Shown: positions 7,379 through 17,190 of the stretch, one piece after another
Position numbering within the stretch: position 1 is the stretch's first letter
Layout of the letters: each line of letters opens with the position of its first letter
Origin: Anaerolinea thermolimosa
GTDB taxonomy: Bacteria; Chloroflexota; Anaerolineae; Anaerolineales; Anaerolineaceae
Assembly (NCBI RefSeq): GCF_001050195.2
Contig: NZ_DF967965.1
Span: forward strand, 975,186 to 1,039,185
DNA length: 64,000 nt
Reading direction: 5' to 3'
Position numbers and translations under genes: made by a program
The notes under the pieces: model-generated
Databases searched by the model: none
What the model saw: only the letters and a program-made list of their open reading frames with translations
Told to the model about the DNA's origin: nothing

Positions 7379-8185
7379 ATGAATACCCGGAAACGCGAGG
7401 TGTTAGGGGTTGGCAGGACTGCTGAGATTCTTTCGGAGGGGGAAGGAAAGGTTCTCAAGCTATTTTATGCGTGGGTGGAACCAGAATGGGCAAACTTTGA
7501 ATTTATGGCTGCCCGGCTGGCATTCCAAAATGGCGTGCCAATGCCTCAGCCTTTTGAGCTGGTTCAGATGGATGGGCGTTTCGGGATTGTATATGAACGG
7601 GCACGGGGTCCAACCCTGCTGGCCATGTTTTCCCGGCAGCCATGGAGGTTATCTGCACTGATACGCGGGTTGTCTGCTCTGCAAGCTGGGGTCATTCGTA
7701 CTTCAGGTGATGGCTTGCCCCCGGTGAAACGCTCGCTGGAGGCAACCACACAAAGGATGATCGAATCCGGGGATTTACCCTCTGATAAGGGGGCAGAAAT
7801 CATGGCACGGATGCGGGAATTGCCGGATGGAGACAGCCTGTGTCATATGGATTTTCATCCTGACAATCTCATTTTCACAGAACGCGGATGGATGATCATA
7901 GACTGGATGAATGCAAGATGCGGTAGCTCTCTGGCGGATATTGCTCGAAGTGCGTTGATCTTCCAAATTGCCGGGCCACCCTCCGGTAAACGAGCCAGAT
8001 GGCTCTTTGAGTGGGCTGGCAGGCTCGTATACCGTACATACCTGCGGGAAGTTCAGAGGCTGGTTGGTTTCTCCATGGATGATCTCAAAGCCTGGCTTCT
8101 GCCAGTAGCAGCTGCCCGATTGGCAGAAGGTGTTCCCGGCGAAAAAGGAAGAATCGTAAGGCTTATCCAGTCTTTGCTGATGTAG
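7379..8185 (+). CDS. Aminoglycoside-phosphotransferase-like kinase
   Basis: The protein of about 268 residues has the APH/choline-kinase fold. It has a Lys-containing N-lobe (EGKVLKLFYAW), a hinge with YERARGPTLLAM, the catalytic loop LCHMDFHPDNLIF (HxDxxxxN) and the metal-binding Asp in MIIDWMNARCG (the DFG-equivalent). Family members phosphorylate small molecules such as aminoglycosides, choline or hydroxyl sugars; nothing here fixes the substrate. The ATG at 7379 is preferred to a TTG four codons upstream. It precedes a membrane-protein gene by 15 nt. Confidence 0.8.
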   Translation: MNTRKREVLGVGRTAEILSEGEGKVLKLFYAWVEPEWANFEFMAARLAFQNGVPMPQPFELVQMDGRFGIVYERARGPTLLAMFSRQPWRLSALIRGLSALQAGVIRTSGDGLPPVKRSLEATTQRMIESGDLPSDKGAEIMARMRELPDGDSLCHMDFHPDNLIFTERGWMIIDWMNARCGSSLADIARSALIFQIAGPPSGKRARWLFEWAGRLVYRTYLREVQRLVGFSMDDLKAWLLPVAAARLAEGVPGEKGRIVRLIQSLLM

Positions 8186-8200
8186 AGAGGCGGGGTTTGG

Positions 8201-8833
8201 ATGAAAGGAATAATAACCTTAAAAAATATGGAGCGATTCTTGCTTCTTCTCTGGTTGGGGGGTATTCCATGGATCGGGGGATTCCTTCTCGGTTGGTGGG
8301 CGGCTTACCTGTTTCTCCCCGAACGCTGGATCCTCGCGGGGGGCGTTTTCGGGGCACTGGCCGGGGCGGTTGTGGATGGAGTTTTCTTAAAAAAAGGCCT
8401 GCTTCGGGCCATCCACGCTCCGATGTGGGTCTGGGGAGGGGGGTATTTGTTTTACTCTATATGTACCTTTGGTTTCTTCATGGGAGTTCCGGTATTTAAT
8501 CTCCTTCCGGGTTTCCTGTTCTGTTTCTTGATGGGATGTCGGCTGGCACACCAGGGGCGCAATGGGACTGAAGTAAAAAAATCTGCCATCGGAATCGCCT
8601 GGTTTACACTGGGTGTCCTTCTTATCGTCTGCGTTACCTCGGCTATCCTTGCGCTGACAGACCCTTACACTGCGGCTAATCTGAAGGGGATGCTGGGGCT
8701 GCCCTTTGATGTTACCCGGGAGATGATTTACTGGTTAATTCTTACCGGCGGTGGAGCGCTTCTGGCAGTGCAATGGTGGGGGAGCCGGGCTACGGTATGG
8801 TGGGCCTGGAAGCTCCTGGCGAGCATGGGGTGA
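8201..8833 (+). CDS. Multi-pass membrane protein of unknown function
   Basis: The 210-residue protein has about five or six hydrophobic segments: residues 10-35, 42-60, 72-98, 102-118, 130-155 and 178-198. Short loops are rich in Gly and Trp. No motif points to transport or catalysis. An alternative ATG at codon 10 (MERFLLLL) is possible. It lies directly after the APH-like kinase, and transcription is probably continuous. Confidence 0.65.
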   Translation: MKGIITLKNMERFLLLLWLGGIPWIGGFLLGWWAAYLFLPERWILAGGVFGALAGAVVDGVFLKKGLLRAIHAPMWVWGGGYLFYSICTFGFFMGVPVFNLLPGFLFCFLMGCRLAHQGRNGTEVKKSAIGIAWFTLGVLLIVCVTSAILALTDPYTAANLKGMLGLPFDVTREMIYWLILTGGGALLAVQWWGSRATVWWAWKLLASMG

Positions 8834-8883
8834 TCAAACGCCTCACCGCTCTTAAGGCATAGAACAAAGTTTCCCATTTTCTT

Positions 8884-8892
8884 TGATATAAT
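8884..8892 (+). promoter_or_regulatory. Extended -10 (TGATATAAT) of uvrA
   Basis: TG-A-TATAAT fits the extended -10 consensus exactly. A start near 8899 would give a 5' UTR of about 48 nt with GGGAGG at 8932-8937 before the ATG at 8947. Confidence 0.6.
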
Positions 8893-8946
8893 ACTCATTT
8901 GTTCATTGACCATTTCAGCCGTCTGGCTGATGGGAGGCTCAGGGGT

Positions 8947-11865
8947 ATGTCACAGAATGTAATCCGGGTGGTGGGCGCGCGCGAGCACAACCTGAAGAAT
9001 ATTACTGTTGAAATTCCGCGCGAAAAACTGGTGGTCATAACAGGGTTATCAGGCTCAGGCAAGTCTTCGCTGGCTTTTGATACGATCTTTGCCGAAGGTC
9101 AGCGGCGGTACGTTGAGTCATTATCGGCGTATGCAAGACAATTTCTGGGCCAGATGAACAAGCCTGACGTAGATGCTATCGAAGGCCTTTCTCCGGCGGT
9201 ATCGATCGACCAAAAGGCGACCACACATAACCCGCGCTCGACAGTGGGCACTGTCACTGAGGTATACGATTATCTGCGTTTACTGTTCGCCCGGGTGGGG
9301 GTGCCCCATTGCCCGGTGTGTGGCCGCGAGGTAGTAAAGCAGTCCGCTCAGGAAATTGTGGATGCCATCGAGCGAATGGCAGATGGTTCACGGTTGTTAA
9401 TCCTGGCGCCAGTGGTGCGTGGACGTAAGGGCACCTATCAGGCTGTGTTCGAAGAGATACGCAAACTGGGTTTTGTTCGCGCGCGTGTGGATGGCACGGT
9501 ATACAGCCTTGAGGATGAGATCACGCTGGACCGTTATAAAATCCACACCATTGAGGCTGTGGTTGATCGTTTGATTCTCAATCGAGCCGAAACCGAAGAA
9601 GATCGGCGCACTTTCCTGACCCGGCTCACCGATTCGGTCGAAACTGCGTTAAAAGTAGGTGAAGGCTACCTTACGGTGCACAATCTTTCAGCCGAACCGC
9701 CCCAGGATTTGTTCTTTTCAGAACACCTGGCCTGCCCGGAGCATGGGGTGAGCCTGCCAGAAATTGAGCCAAGGACTTTTTCCTTCAATACCCCTCACGG
9801 AGCCTGCCCTGATTGCCAGGGTCTGGGTAGCCGGTTGGAAATTGACCCCGATCTGTTGATCCCTGATGATGAACGCTCGCTGTGCGATGGAGCCATTGTG
9901 GCGTTGGAGTGGAATGGCCCGCGAGAACAGGGAGGTTACTACTGGCAGACCATCGAAGCGGTCGCTGAGAGGTATGGCATTGACCTGGATGCCCCGGTGA
10001 AAAGTATTCCGCCGGAAAAGCTGGAGAAGATCCTCTATGGGACGGCTGGCGAAGAGGTTGATGTGAGGATTGAGGGACGCAATGGACGCGAAACGAGCTT
10101 CAGGACTCCCTTTGAAGGGGTGATCCCGAACCTTATGCGGCGATACCGCGAGACCAACTCGGAATATATTCGCGGGAAGATCGCCGAGTTTATGACCGAT
10201 AAACCCTGCCCAACCTGCGGTGGGGCTCGTTTGCGTAAGGAGGCTCTGGCTGTCACGGTAAACGGTGCGAATATCATCGAGGTGACGAGCTGGCCAGTGT
10301 TGAAAACCCTGGCATGGGTGAATGAGCTGGCAGAAGGGGGGGCCCTTTCTCCGCGTCAGCTTGCTATTGCAGATCGGATACTCAAAGAGATTCGTGCGCG
10401 GCTGGGGTTCCTTGTCAATGTTGGGCTGGACTATCTGACTCTGGGGCGTTCGGCGGGTTCGCTTTCGGGTGGAGAGGCTCAGCGTATTCGACTGGCTACG
10501 CAGATCGGCGCCCGTTTAATGGGGGTGCTGTATGTTCTGGATGAGCCATCCATCGGGTTGCACCCGCGAGATAACTCCCGGTTACTGGCTACCCTGAAAG
10601 AGTTGCGGGATCTGGGGAATACTGTGCTGGTGGTGGAGCACGATGAAGAGACCATCCATGCTGCGGATTGGGTGATCGACCTGGGGCCGGGGGCAGGTGA
10701 GCATGGTGGAAAGGTGATTGCTGAAGGGCCTGTGGAAAAAATCCTCGAGAATCCAGAATCCCTGACGGGGGCTTATCTTTCCAAACGGCTCAAGGTTCCT
10801 TTGCCACCTCAACGCCGAAGGGGAAACGGAAAGCACCTGACGATCATCGGAGCGCGTGCCAATAATCTGAAGAATCTGACGGTAGAAATCCCCCTGGGGA
10901 AACTGGTGTGCATTACAGGGGTTTCAGGATCGGGAAAATCGACCCTGCTCGTAGATGTTCTATACAATGCACTGGCAAGAGAGTTACACGGTGCTCATAC
11001 TCAACCAGGTGATTATGACCGCATTGAAGGCCTGGAGTATATTGATAAGGTGATTAATATTGACCAGTCACCCATCGGGAGAACTCCGCGCTCGAATCCG
11101 GGAACGTATACCGGTGTGTTCGATGAGATCAGGGCGTTGTTCGCTGAAATGCCCGAAAGTAAAATGCGGGGGTACAAATCGGGGCGGTTTTCTTTCAATG
11201 TCCATGGTGGGCGGTGTGAGGCGTGTCAGGGACAGGGGCAGTTGCGAATTGAAATGCAGTTCCTGCCCGATATTTATGTTCCCTGTGATGTCTGTCATGG
11301 AGCGCGTTTCAACCGTGAAACGCTACAGGTGCGTTTTAAGGGGAAAAATATCGCTGAAGTACTGGATACGACTGTCGAAGAGGGGCTTGAACTCTTTTCG
11401 GCTTTCCCTTCCATTGTCAATAAATTGCGCACTCTCATGGATGTAGGCCTGGGGTATGTGCGGATTGGACAACCGGCTCCCACATTATCGGGAGGCGAAG
11501 CGCAACGTGTCAAACTGGCACGGGAGCTATCGCGCCGTGCAACCGGGAAGACCCTGTATGTGCTGGACGAGCCCTCGGTGGGATTACATGCTGCTGATGT
11601 GCATAAGCTAATTGAGGTGTTGCAACGGCTGGTAGATGCAGGAAACTCGGTCTTGATCATTGAGCATAATCTGGATATTATCAAAGTGGCTGATTACCTG
11701 ATCGATCTGGGACCGGAGGGGGGCGATCGAGGCGGAGAACTTATCGCTGCCGGAACTCCTGAAGAAGTATGCCAGGTGTCGGATTCTTACACAGGTCAGT
11801 TCCTCAAGCGATATCTTGAAGAGGAGCAACAATTGGAGAGCCTATCGCGATCCAAAGTTCTTTAG
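8947..11865 (+). CDS. uvrA: Excinuclease ABC subunit A
   Basis: The 972-residue DNA-damage recognition ATPase of nucleotide excision repair is complete. The first Walker A is GLSGSGKSS (about 33-41), followed by the UvrB-binding region and an insertion zinc module (CPVCGRE). The first ABC signature is [16 protein letters not shown]. The second half begins with [17 protein letters not shown] and has the zinc finger CEACQGQGQ...CDVCHGARF and the second signature [15 protein letters not shown]. Two Walker B segments ([32 protein letters not shown]) are seen. The frame opens upstream at a TTG, but ATG 8947 begins the conserved [18 protein letters not shown] and has a ribosome-binding site 9 nt upstream. 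uvrB and uvrC are not nearby. Confidence 0.97.
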   Translation: MSQNVIRVVGAREHNLKNITVEIPREKLVVITGLSGSGKSSLAFDTIFAEGQRRYVESLSAYARQFLGQMNKPDVDAIEGLSPAVSIDQKATTHNPRSTVGTVTEVYDYLRLLFARVGVPHCPVCGREVVKQSAQEIVDAIERMADGSRLLILAPVVRGRKGTYQAVFEEIRKLGFVRARVDGTVYSLEDEITLDRYKIHTIEAVVDRLILNRAETEEDRRTFLTRLTDSVETALKVGEGYLTVHNLSAEPPQDLFFSEHLACPEHGVSLPEIEPRTFSFNTPHGACPDCQGLGSRLEIDPDLLIPDDERSLCDGAIVALEWNGPREQGGYYWQTIEAVAERYGIDLDAPVKSIPPEKLEKILYGTAGEEVDVRIEGRNGRETSFRTPFEGVIPNLMRRYRETNSEYIRGKIAEFMTDKPCPTCGGARLRKEALAVTVNGANIIEVTSWPVLKTLAWVNELAEGGALSPRQLAIADRILKEIRARLGFLVNVGLDYLTLGRSAGSLSGGEAQRIRLATQIGARLMGVLYVLDEPSIGLHPRDNSRLLATLKELRDLGNTVLVVEHDEETIHAADWVIDLGPGAGEHGGKVIAEGPVEKILENPESLTGAYLSKRLKVPLPPQRRRGNGKHLTIIGARANNLKNLTVEIPLGKLVCITGVSGSGKSTLLVDVLYNALARELHGAHTQPGDYDRIEGLEYIDKVINIDQSPIGRTPRSNPGTYTGVFDEIRALFAEMPESKMRGYKSGRFSFNVHGGRCEACQGQGQLRIEMQFLPDIYVPCDVCHGARFNRETLQVRFKGKNIAEVLDTTVEEGLELFSAFPSIVNKLRTLMDVGLGYVRIGQPAPTLSGGEAQRVKLARELSRRATGKTLYVLDEPSVGLHAADVHKLIEVLQRLVDAGNSVLIIEHNLDIIKVADYLIDLGPEGGDRGGELIAAGTPEEVCQVSDSYTGQFLKRYLEEEQQLESLSRSKVL

Positions 11866-11876
11866 TACAATGAAAA

Positions 11877-11902
11877 ATGGCAGAAATTTGAACGCCTGCC
11901 AT
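11877..11902 (+). terminator. Weak hairpin after uvrA
   Basis: A 7-bp stem (ATGGCAG / CTGCCAT) with a 12-nt loop lies 11 nt after the uvrA stop and is followed by ATAACTTTTC. The stem is short and the T-run poor, so termination is only possible. Confidence 0.3.
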
Positions 11903-11936
11903 AACTTTTCAGGAGAATTTCAAAACAGGAACCCTT

Positions 11937-12686
11937 ATGATTGGAAAAGACTCACCGCAAAGCGTGATTGATTCCTACCGAAAGCGCCAGCAGATGTTGC
12001 CCTTTATGATCTGGGGGTTGGTGGTTTTGCTTGTTGTGGTAGGGTTAATCATTCTCATCACCTGGTTTGTTGGCCCTGGCAAGGGCAGTATTGCGCTCTT
12101 TGCATCGCCCACTCCAACGGCGACGAGCACCAACACCCCGACTCCCACAGTGCCCAGCGCGACTCCGACTCTGACGCCAACCGAAACTTTAACGCCGACG
12201 GTTACCGAAACTCCTACCCCGAGCGGGCCGTTTGAATACACCGTGCAGGAGGGAGATACCTGCTGGGATATCGCTGTGAAATATGAGGTCTCTCTGGATG
12301 TGCTTCTGGCGTTGAACAGCTTCGGGAATGCATGCCCGATTAAACCGGGAGATAAGATCCTCGTGCCGGTTAAAGGACAGGAGTTGCCCACTGAAACCCC
12401 GTTACCCAGTGATTTCCCGCGGGGGCAGAAGATTGAATATACGGTGAAGACGGGTGAGCGGCTGGCTGATATTGCGGCCCGGTTCAACAGCACCGTGGAT
12501 GCAATCCTGAAAGAAAATAAGCTTACCGACGCAAACAATATTTTTGCCGGGCAAAAACTGGTGATTCCGGTGAATATTGTCACGGCTACCCCCACGCGGG
12601 TTCCAACACGCACGGTTACACCCGGCGGGCCCACCTTTACGCCGGTTCCACCGACTGCTACTGGCACCCCTTCTCCAACGCCCTGA
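11937..12686 (+). CDS. Membrane-anchored protein with two LysM domains
   Basis: The 249-residue protein has a 21-residue cytosolic head, a transmembrane helix (about 22-45), a Thr/Pro-rich linker (58-97), LysM 1 at 99-145 (YTVQEGDTCWDIAVKYEVS) and LysM 2 at 166-212 (YTVKTGERLADIAARFNS). A second Thr/Pro tail follows. LysM domains bind glycan chains containing N-acetylglucosamine, so it should hold to peptidoglycan or another glycan outside the membrane. LysM 1 has Cys109 and Cys133, which could form a disulfide. There is no catalytic domain. CAGGA precedes the ATG by 6 nt. Confidence 0.88.
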   Translation: MIGKDSPQSVIDSYRKRQQMLPFMIWGLVVLLVVVGLIILITWFVGPGKGSIALFASPTPTATSTNTPTPTVPSATPTLTPTETLTPTVTETPTPSGPFEYTVQEGDTCWDIAVKYEVSLDVLLALNSFGNACPIKPGDKILVPVKGQELPTETPLPSDFPRGQKIEYTVKTGERLADIAARFNSTVDAILKENKLTDANNIFAGQKLVIPVNIVTATPTRVPTRTVTPGGPTFTPVPPTATGTPSPTP

Positions 12687-12725
12687 TTACTCTCAGATTC
12701 TCTGTCTGATCTGACTTTTAACATT

Positions 12726-12753
12726 CCCGCCGTCCTCACCAGAGGACGGCGGG
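12726..12753. terminator. GC-rich hairpin between the LysM and PD40 genes
   Basis: An 11-bp perfect stem (CCCGCCGTCCT / AGGACGGCGGG) has a 6-nt loop. There is no T-run after it on either strand, so it may be a pause or attenuating structure, not a full intrinsic terminator. Confidence 0.5.
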
Positions 12754-12767
12754 GGTACTCTTGATTA

Positions 12768-14132
12768 ATGGCAATGAAATCTGGAACTGGCAGACGGTTG
12801 ATTTTCTTCCTGGGCGGGGGGCTGTTCCTGCTTCTGGCTGTTTTTTGGTTTGGTGTGCATTTACTCCAGCCTGCAGGGATTGTGCCCGGGAATGGAGATG
12901 GGACGATCGGTGTTTTTGGACCATTCGTCGTCATATTCTCATCCACGGCGGATAAAGAGGCCGCTGAGGCATCGATTGGGTTTGAACCACCGCTGACAGG
13001 GGAGTTTCGATGGGATGGAAGTCGAGTTTCTTTCTGGCCTTCGCAACCGTTGAACGTGGGGGAAGAATATACAGTGAAAGTAGCGGGGAAAAGCCCCCTG
13101 GCAGGAGGACAACCTTTCGGTAAGGGGAGTACCAGAACTTTCCTTGTGCGTTCCCCCCAACTTCTTTACCTTTCACCAAGTGACCGTCCAGAAATATGGC
13201 GTCTTGTGCTGGATGGTACCCCGGCGGTTCAAATGACGCATACGCAGGGAAAAATATATGATTACGCCGTAGATCGAAGCGGCGAAAAGATTCTATATTC
13301 GGCGAAGAATGATCAGGGGGGAATCAGTTTATGGATTACGGACAGAGAAGGAGGTTCAGCTCGAAGCCTCTTACCCTGCGGCGAAGATATATGTATCCAA
13401 CCGAGTTTTTCTCCGTTTGGAGATCAGCTGGCCTATGTGCGTCGGAATGCAAACGGGGTGCCGGGGAGTTCGCCGGGTTTACCACGGGTGTGGCTGATGA
13501 ATCTTAACGATGGTTCAACACAACCCCTGCCGATGAGCCCGGAGCATTCTGGAAGCAACCCGGCATATTCTCCCGATGGTAAATGGTTGAGCTATTATGA
13601 TGAGCTGGCGGCCCAGATTCATCTGGTGAAATTATCGACCGGAGAAGAGGTCGTGCTGGAAAGGGCGGCAAACATTCCGGCCACCTGGACTGCGGACAGT
13701 CAGTGGTTATATTTTGTTCAGGTTCAACAGGAAGAAACAGTTACTTTCAACATTCTGGTTCAATGGAATGCCGATACCCGTAAAATCAGCCGGGTGTTTC
13801 CGGGCGAAGGGGAGTCTGGGATTGATGAAGGGCCTGCTTTGTTTTCTCCGAATGGTCAGTGGCTGGCAGTACGGCGGGCTGAGATTGGTCACCCCGAATC
13901 GCGAATTTTTGAGGTCATGTCAAACCCAGGAGGAACCGCAACCACGATTGCGATTAACGCCCCCGATATTCTGGGGATGGCTTCCTGGAGCCCGGACAGT
14001 GCTCATCTGGCGTTTCAGGTTTTTCGATCGGGAGGCTCTTCTGCAACACCAGCAGTCAGGGTCTGGTCACAGGAGGAGCACCGTACGATAGAGGTTGCCA
14101 GCGACGCGATGCTACCCCAGTGGCTTCCGTGA
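12768..14132 (+). CDS. Membrane-anchored Ig-like (Big_5) and PD40 beta-propeller protein
   Basis: The 454-residue protein has an N-terminal anchor (LIFFLGGGLFLLLAVFWFGV). An SbsA-type Ig-like domain follows at about 45-125 (FRWDGSRVSFWPSQPLNVGE, EYTVKVAGKSPL). Then comes a TolB-like propeller of PD40 repeats: FSPFGDQLAYV, YSPDGKWLSYY, WTADSQWLYFV, FSPNGQWLAVR and WSPDSAHLAFQ. It should act outside the membrane as a protein- or carbohydrate-binding scaffold; no catalytic motif is seen. It converges on queG with only 6 nt between the stops. Confidence 0.8.
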   Translation: MAMKSGTGRRLIFFLGGGLFLLLAVFWFGVHLLQPAGIVPGNGDGTIGVFGPFVVIFSSTADKEAAEASIGFEPPLTGEFRWDGSRVSFWPSQPLNVGEEYTVKVAGKSPLAGGQPFGKGSTRTFLVRSPQLLYLSPSDRPEIWRLVLDGTPAVQMTHTQGKIYDYAVDRSGEKILYSAKNDQGGISLWITDREGGSARSLLPCGEDICIQPSFSPFGDQLAYVRRNANGVPGSSPGLPRVWLMNLNDGSTQPLPMSPEHSGSNPAYSPDGKWLSYYDELAAQIHLVKLSTGEEVVLERAANIPATWTADSQWLYFVQVQQEETVTFNILVQWNADTRKISRVFPGEGESGIDEGPALFSPNGQWLAVRRAEIGHPESRIFEVMSNPGGTATTIAINAPDILGMASWSPDSAHLAFQVFRSGGSSATPAVRVWSQEEHRTIEVASDAMLPQWLP

Positions 14133-14138
14133 GTTCGG

Positions 14139-15281
14139 TCAGCCGGACTGGGCAGATTGGATCGCAGCGCGAATTTCATCCAGCACTGCAGGGTCACGCT
14201 CCTGTTGCAGGGCTTCATGGAGACCCTTAAGAGCCAGGGGAGTGCCTATCTGTCCAAGAGCCCAGGCAACATGGGCGCGAACAAGGGGTTCTTCTTCATG
14301 ATTCAGGCAGGTTAAAAGGGCAGGGATGCTTTGTGGGTCACGGGTATTTCCCAGGGCGACTGCCAGGTTACGTAAAAAGCCACGGCGTTTGGATCGCAAC
14401 AAGGGGGTTGCTTGATATTTTTCTTTGAATTGTTGAGGGGTGAGGAGGAGTTCCGTGGGCAGGTGGGGAAATGGTTGTTCAGGGTGCGGTGCAAGGTGCG
14501 GGCTTCCATCTAATTTTCCAAAACACAGGTTCCATGGGCAAACCTGCTGACAGATGTCACAGCCAAAAACCTGGTTTCCAAGGGCGGGACGCAAATCAGC
14601 AGGGATAGAGCCTTTGTTTTCAATGGTCAGATACGAGATACAGCGTGATGAATCGATGGTGCGGTCGGGTAAGATACAGTGGGTGGGGCAGGCTTCAATA
14701 CATCTCCGGCATTTGCCGCACTGGTCGGTCGTAAAAGGCGGATCTGGATCGATTTTGAGATCGACGAATAACACACCCAGCAGAAAGTAAGAGCCATGGC
14801 GGGGAGAAATGAGACAGGTGTTTTTCCCGATCCATCCCAGTCCGGCCTGCATGGTGATATCCCGTTCCAGAATGGGGCCGGTATCAGTATAGGCGCGGTA
14901 GGTGAGGGGGGCGCCATTCAGAGTTTTAATGCGGTGAGCTATCTGTTCGAGCCGCTCGAGGATAATTTCGTGGTAGTCCTTTCCCCACGCATAGGCAGCC
15001 ACTTTGCCATGCAGGGGGGTGGGAGGGGTGGAGTGACGGGCAGGGTTAAAGTAACGCATTCCAACCACGAGGATCGACTGCACCCCTGGGAGAATGCGTG
15101 CCGGATCAGCCCTCAACTCCTGGGCGCGGGAAGTAGCCAGATAAGCCATTCCGGCATGCCTTCCCTGGGCTACCCAGTTAAGATAGGTTTCCAGGTGTGG
15201 AGGTGGAGATGGATGGGTAAAACCAACCAGCTCGAAACCGACTTCGTGAGCCAGCTGGCGAATAAGCTCTTTGAGGTTCAT
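14139..15281 (-). CDS. queG: Epoxyqueuosine reductase with HEAT-repeat tail
   Basis: The protein of about 380 residues performs the last step of queuosine synthesis in tRNA, the cobalamin-dependent reduction of epoxyqueuosine. It has the QueG N-terminal domain (GFELVGFTHPSPP..., YAWGKDYHEIILERLEQIA) and two 4Fe-4S clusters (CGKCRRCIEACPTHC; FGCDICQQVCPWN). The catalytic YRAYTDTGPILERD segment contains the conserved Asp. The C-terminal 80 residues are HEAT/PBS-type repeats (HVAWALGQIG, LNHEEEPLVRA), as in full-length QueG. ATG 15281 starts the conserved MNLKELIRQLA. The frame extends 10 codons upstream into a terminator and is rejected. A TATACT box lies at 15294-15299. Confidence 0.93.
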   Translation of the reverse strand: MNLKELIRQLAHEVGFELVGFTHPSPPPHLETYLNWVAQGRHAGMAYLATSRAQELRADPARILPGVQSILVVGMRYFNPARHSTPPTPLHGKVAAYAWGKDYHEIILERLEQIAHRIKTLNGAPLTYRAYTDTGPILERDITMQAGLGWIGKNTCLISPRHGSYFLLGVLFVDLKIDPDPPFTTDQCGKCRRCIEACPTHCILPDRTIDSSRCISYLTIENKGSIPADLRPALGNQVFGCDICQQVCPWNLCFGKLDGSPHLAPHPEQPFPHLPTELLLTPQQFKEKYQATPLLRSKRRGFLRNLAVALGNTRDPQSIPALLTCLNHEEEPLVRAHVAWALGQIGTPLALKGLHEALQQERDPAVLDEIRAAIQSAQSG

Positions 15282-15301
15282 CTTCTGTGGTAAGTATAAC
15301 A

Positions 15302-15335
15302 AAAAGGCCACAGGATGGCATTCCTGTGGCCTTTT
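15302..15335 (-). terminator. Strong bidirectional-looking terminator
   Basis: A 14-bp perfect stem (AAAAGGCCACAGGA / TCCTGTGGCCTTTT) has a 6-nt loop. Leftward transcripts from the NBR1-Ig lipoprotein gene meet GGCCTTTTTG at its end. It separates that gene from the queG promoter. Confidence 0.85.
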
Positions 15336-15351
15336 CTGTGGACTGAACGGT

Positions 15352-16020
15352 TTATTTAACTACCAATTTGAGGTAAACCGAGAAGAAATTCACCCCATCA
15401 GCATTGGTGAGCACCCAGATGGTATTGGTCTCTCCGGCTTTATCCGGGGCGGTCAACTGGAACAAGATTTCAACCGTTTCATTGGGTTTGACCTCTTTGG
15501 TGAGGTTGAGGTCATTGGGGGAGCCCATTTTATCTCCCGCGTAATATCGGAAGGTATATTTGGGTGTCCAGGTGGTCTTTCCCACGTTCTTAAGGACGTA
15601 CTTGACGGTAACGACGTCCTTTTTACCCACTTCGGTACCATCCACCGGGCTTTGAGAAACCCACTCGGCTTTATCTGCGACGCTGGGTTGGGCGACTGCC
15701 GGGGTATTTGTGGGAATGGGAGTAAGCACCACTGCCTGGGTAGCAGTCGGTGTTTCATTACCAGGGCCAGGTTGGTTAAGGGTGGCAGTCGGATTGACGA
15801 TCATCGTGACGGTTGGGGTGGGAGGCAAGGGCGTGGGGGTTGGGGATGGCAAAGCCTGTTGAGTCTGTGCCAGCCCGGCCGCGACGGTAGCAGCAGCCTG
15901 GGTGTAGATCGCGTTGGCATCGATGGTGGGAGCCACCGGTGTGCTTTGCTGGCAGGCTGCCAGAATGATGGTTGCCGCCACAAGAAGAACCAGGCTGGCG
16001 GTGATTTTCGTTTTTGACAT
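15352..16020 (-). CDS. Lipoprotein with NBR1-type Ig-like domain
   Basis: The 222-residue protein has a lipoprotein signal (MSKTKITASLVLLVAATIIL, then AAC with lipobox LAAC). A Thr/Pro/Ala-rich linker runs from about 25 to 110, and the C-terminal Ig-like domain covers about 115-222. The domain has the marks of the NBR1/'next to BRCA1' fold: VKYVLKNVGKTTWTPKYTFR and NETVEILFQLTAPDKAGETN. In Chloroflexota such domains sit on many surface proteins and probably mediate binding. AGGAGG-like sequence (cctcct at 16027-16032) precedes the start. A strong terminator follows at 15302-15335. Confidence 0.85.
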   Translation of the reverse strand: MSKTKITASLVLLVAATIILAACQQSTPVAPTIDANAIYTQAAATVAAGLAQTQQALPSPTPTPLPPTPTVTMIVNPTATLNQPGPGNETPTATQAVVLTPIPTNTPAVAQPSVADKAEWVSQSPVDGTEVGKKDVVTVKYVLKNVGKTTWTPKYTFRYYAGDKMGSPNDLNLTKEVKPNETVEILFQLTAPDKAGETNTIWVLTNADGVNFFSVYLKLVVK

Positions 16021-16095
16021 GCGAATTCCTCCTGACGTAATAGACGAGGTGTATTCTCTTTCGGGATGGCCGAATTGTCAAGGGTAAATGAAAAA

Positions 16096-17190
16096 TTAAG
16101 GATTGAAAGGTCTCAACAGGTCATCCACCGGGGGAGGGGAGGGCATTCCAAGCTTAAAGCCATTCTTCCCGCGGAAGGTAAAGTAGGTGATGGCACCCGG
16201 GCGGATCTGGCAGTCGAGGGTGAATTCATCTTCCAGATACTGAAGCGTGATCTGATAATCTCCGGCGGGCAAATCACTCAGTACGAGGTTTTCACGGTAA
16301 TAAGGGTCACTGTTGACGGCGGTTTTCCCATACGAACGCACCGTCCATTTCTGGTTCGTTTGGAGGTTGCGTACTATCACATCCTGTTCGGTGAGGAATG
16401 AGCCATTCGTGTTGCGTAGCTGCCCCACCAGAACCCCCCAGCCAACCGGCGGGGCGAGCCATAATTCGGGGTTGAGAGTGGTGAAGTAGCTGTTTCTGTC
16501 GGTTCGTACCTCAAAATGGAGGTGAGGTCCTGTGGTGAGACCTGTGGTACCTACCAGGCCAATTTGTTCTCCAGACTGTACGATCTGACCGGTCACCACG
16601 AGAATGCGCTCCAGATGGGCATATACGGTGTAAAGCCGTTGGCCGTGAAAACCAAAATCATGCCGGATAGTGACGGCGAGGCCGTACGGATCTTTCGGAT
16701 CGTTGTTGCCGTAATACAGGCCATAACCGGCCCAGACCACACGCCCGGATGCCGCAGCAAGCACAGGGGTATTGCGCGGAACGGGGATGTCTACCCCGGT
16801 ATGAACAATATCGGAGCTGAAGAAAATACCTCCGTATCGATAATCTGCCACAGGCCAGTTCACTTCATTGGCGGCGATGGGGCGAGAAAAGTAAAAATGA
16901 TCAAACGGTCCCAGCGCCCAGGGCACCTCGTAGAGTGCGGGTCGCCAGAGAGATTTTGGCGGGGGAATGGGTGTTGGAAAGGTAAAGCGGAGAGGCGCAG
17001 AGTTGTTTTCCGGGGGTTGGCTGGTTTCAAGGGCTTCTTCAGTCTGAGCAACCTGGCTCTCAATGAGGATCATCGGGGGAAGTGTGGCAGAGGGTTCAAG
17101 ATTGGCGGGCACTGGTTGAGGCCGACTGCAAGCCTGAAGGCTGATAAGTAACCAGGTCAGGGGCAGGGAAAACAGGAACAGACGACGCAT
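16096..17190 (-). CDS. M23-family peptidase lipoprotein
   Basis: The 364-residue protein has a lipoprotein signal (MRRLFLFSLPLTWLLISLQA, then C; lipobox LQAC). A linker and the LytM/M23 domain follow at about 105-265. Zinc ligands are in HTGVDIPV (HxxxD) and GPHLHFEVR (HxH); the segment YGLAVTIRHDFGFHGQRLYT and TVYAHLERI are also typical. The C-terminal 90 residues form a separate beta-rich domain. M23 enzymes cut peptide cross-links of cell-wall peptidoglycan or activate other hydrolases. Its ATG overlaps the stop of the upstream PD40 gene (TAATG), so the pair should be translated together. Confidence 0.9.
   Translation of the reverse strand: MRRLFLFSLPLTWLLISLQACSRPQPVPANLEPSATLPPMILIESQVAQTEEALETSQPPENNSAPLRFTFPTPIPPPKSLWRPALYEVPWALGPFDHFYFSRPIAANEVNWPVADYRYGGIFFSSDIVHTGVDIPVPRNTPVLAAASGRVVWAGYGLYYGNNDPKDPYGLAVTIRHDFGFHGQRLYTVYAHLERILVVTGQIVQSGEQIGLVGTTGLTTGPHLHFEVRTDRNSYFTTLNPELWLAPPVGWGVLVGQLRNTNGSFLTEQDVIVRNLQTNQKWTVRSYGKTAVNSDPYYRENLVLSDLPAGDYQITLQYLEDEFTLDCQIRPGAITYFTFRGKNGFKLGMPSPPPVDDLLRPFNP

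Noticed and set aside
11975..12946. Long minus-strand frame (323 codons) opposite the LysM gene
   Set aside because: It mirrors the Thr/Pro-rich linker and LysM codons of the plus-strand gene and has low-complexity Val/Gly composition; it is a shadow frame.
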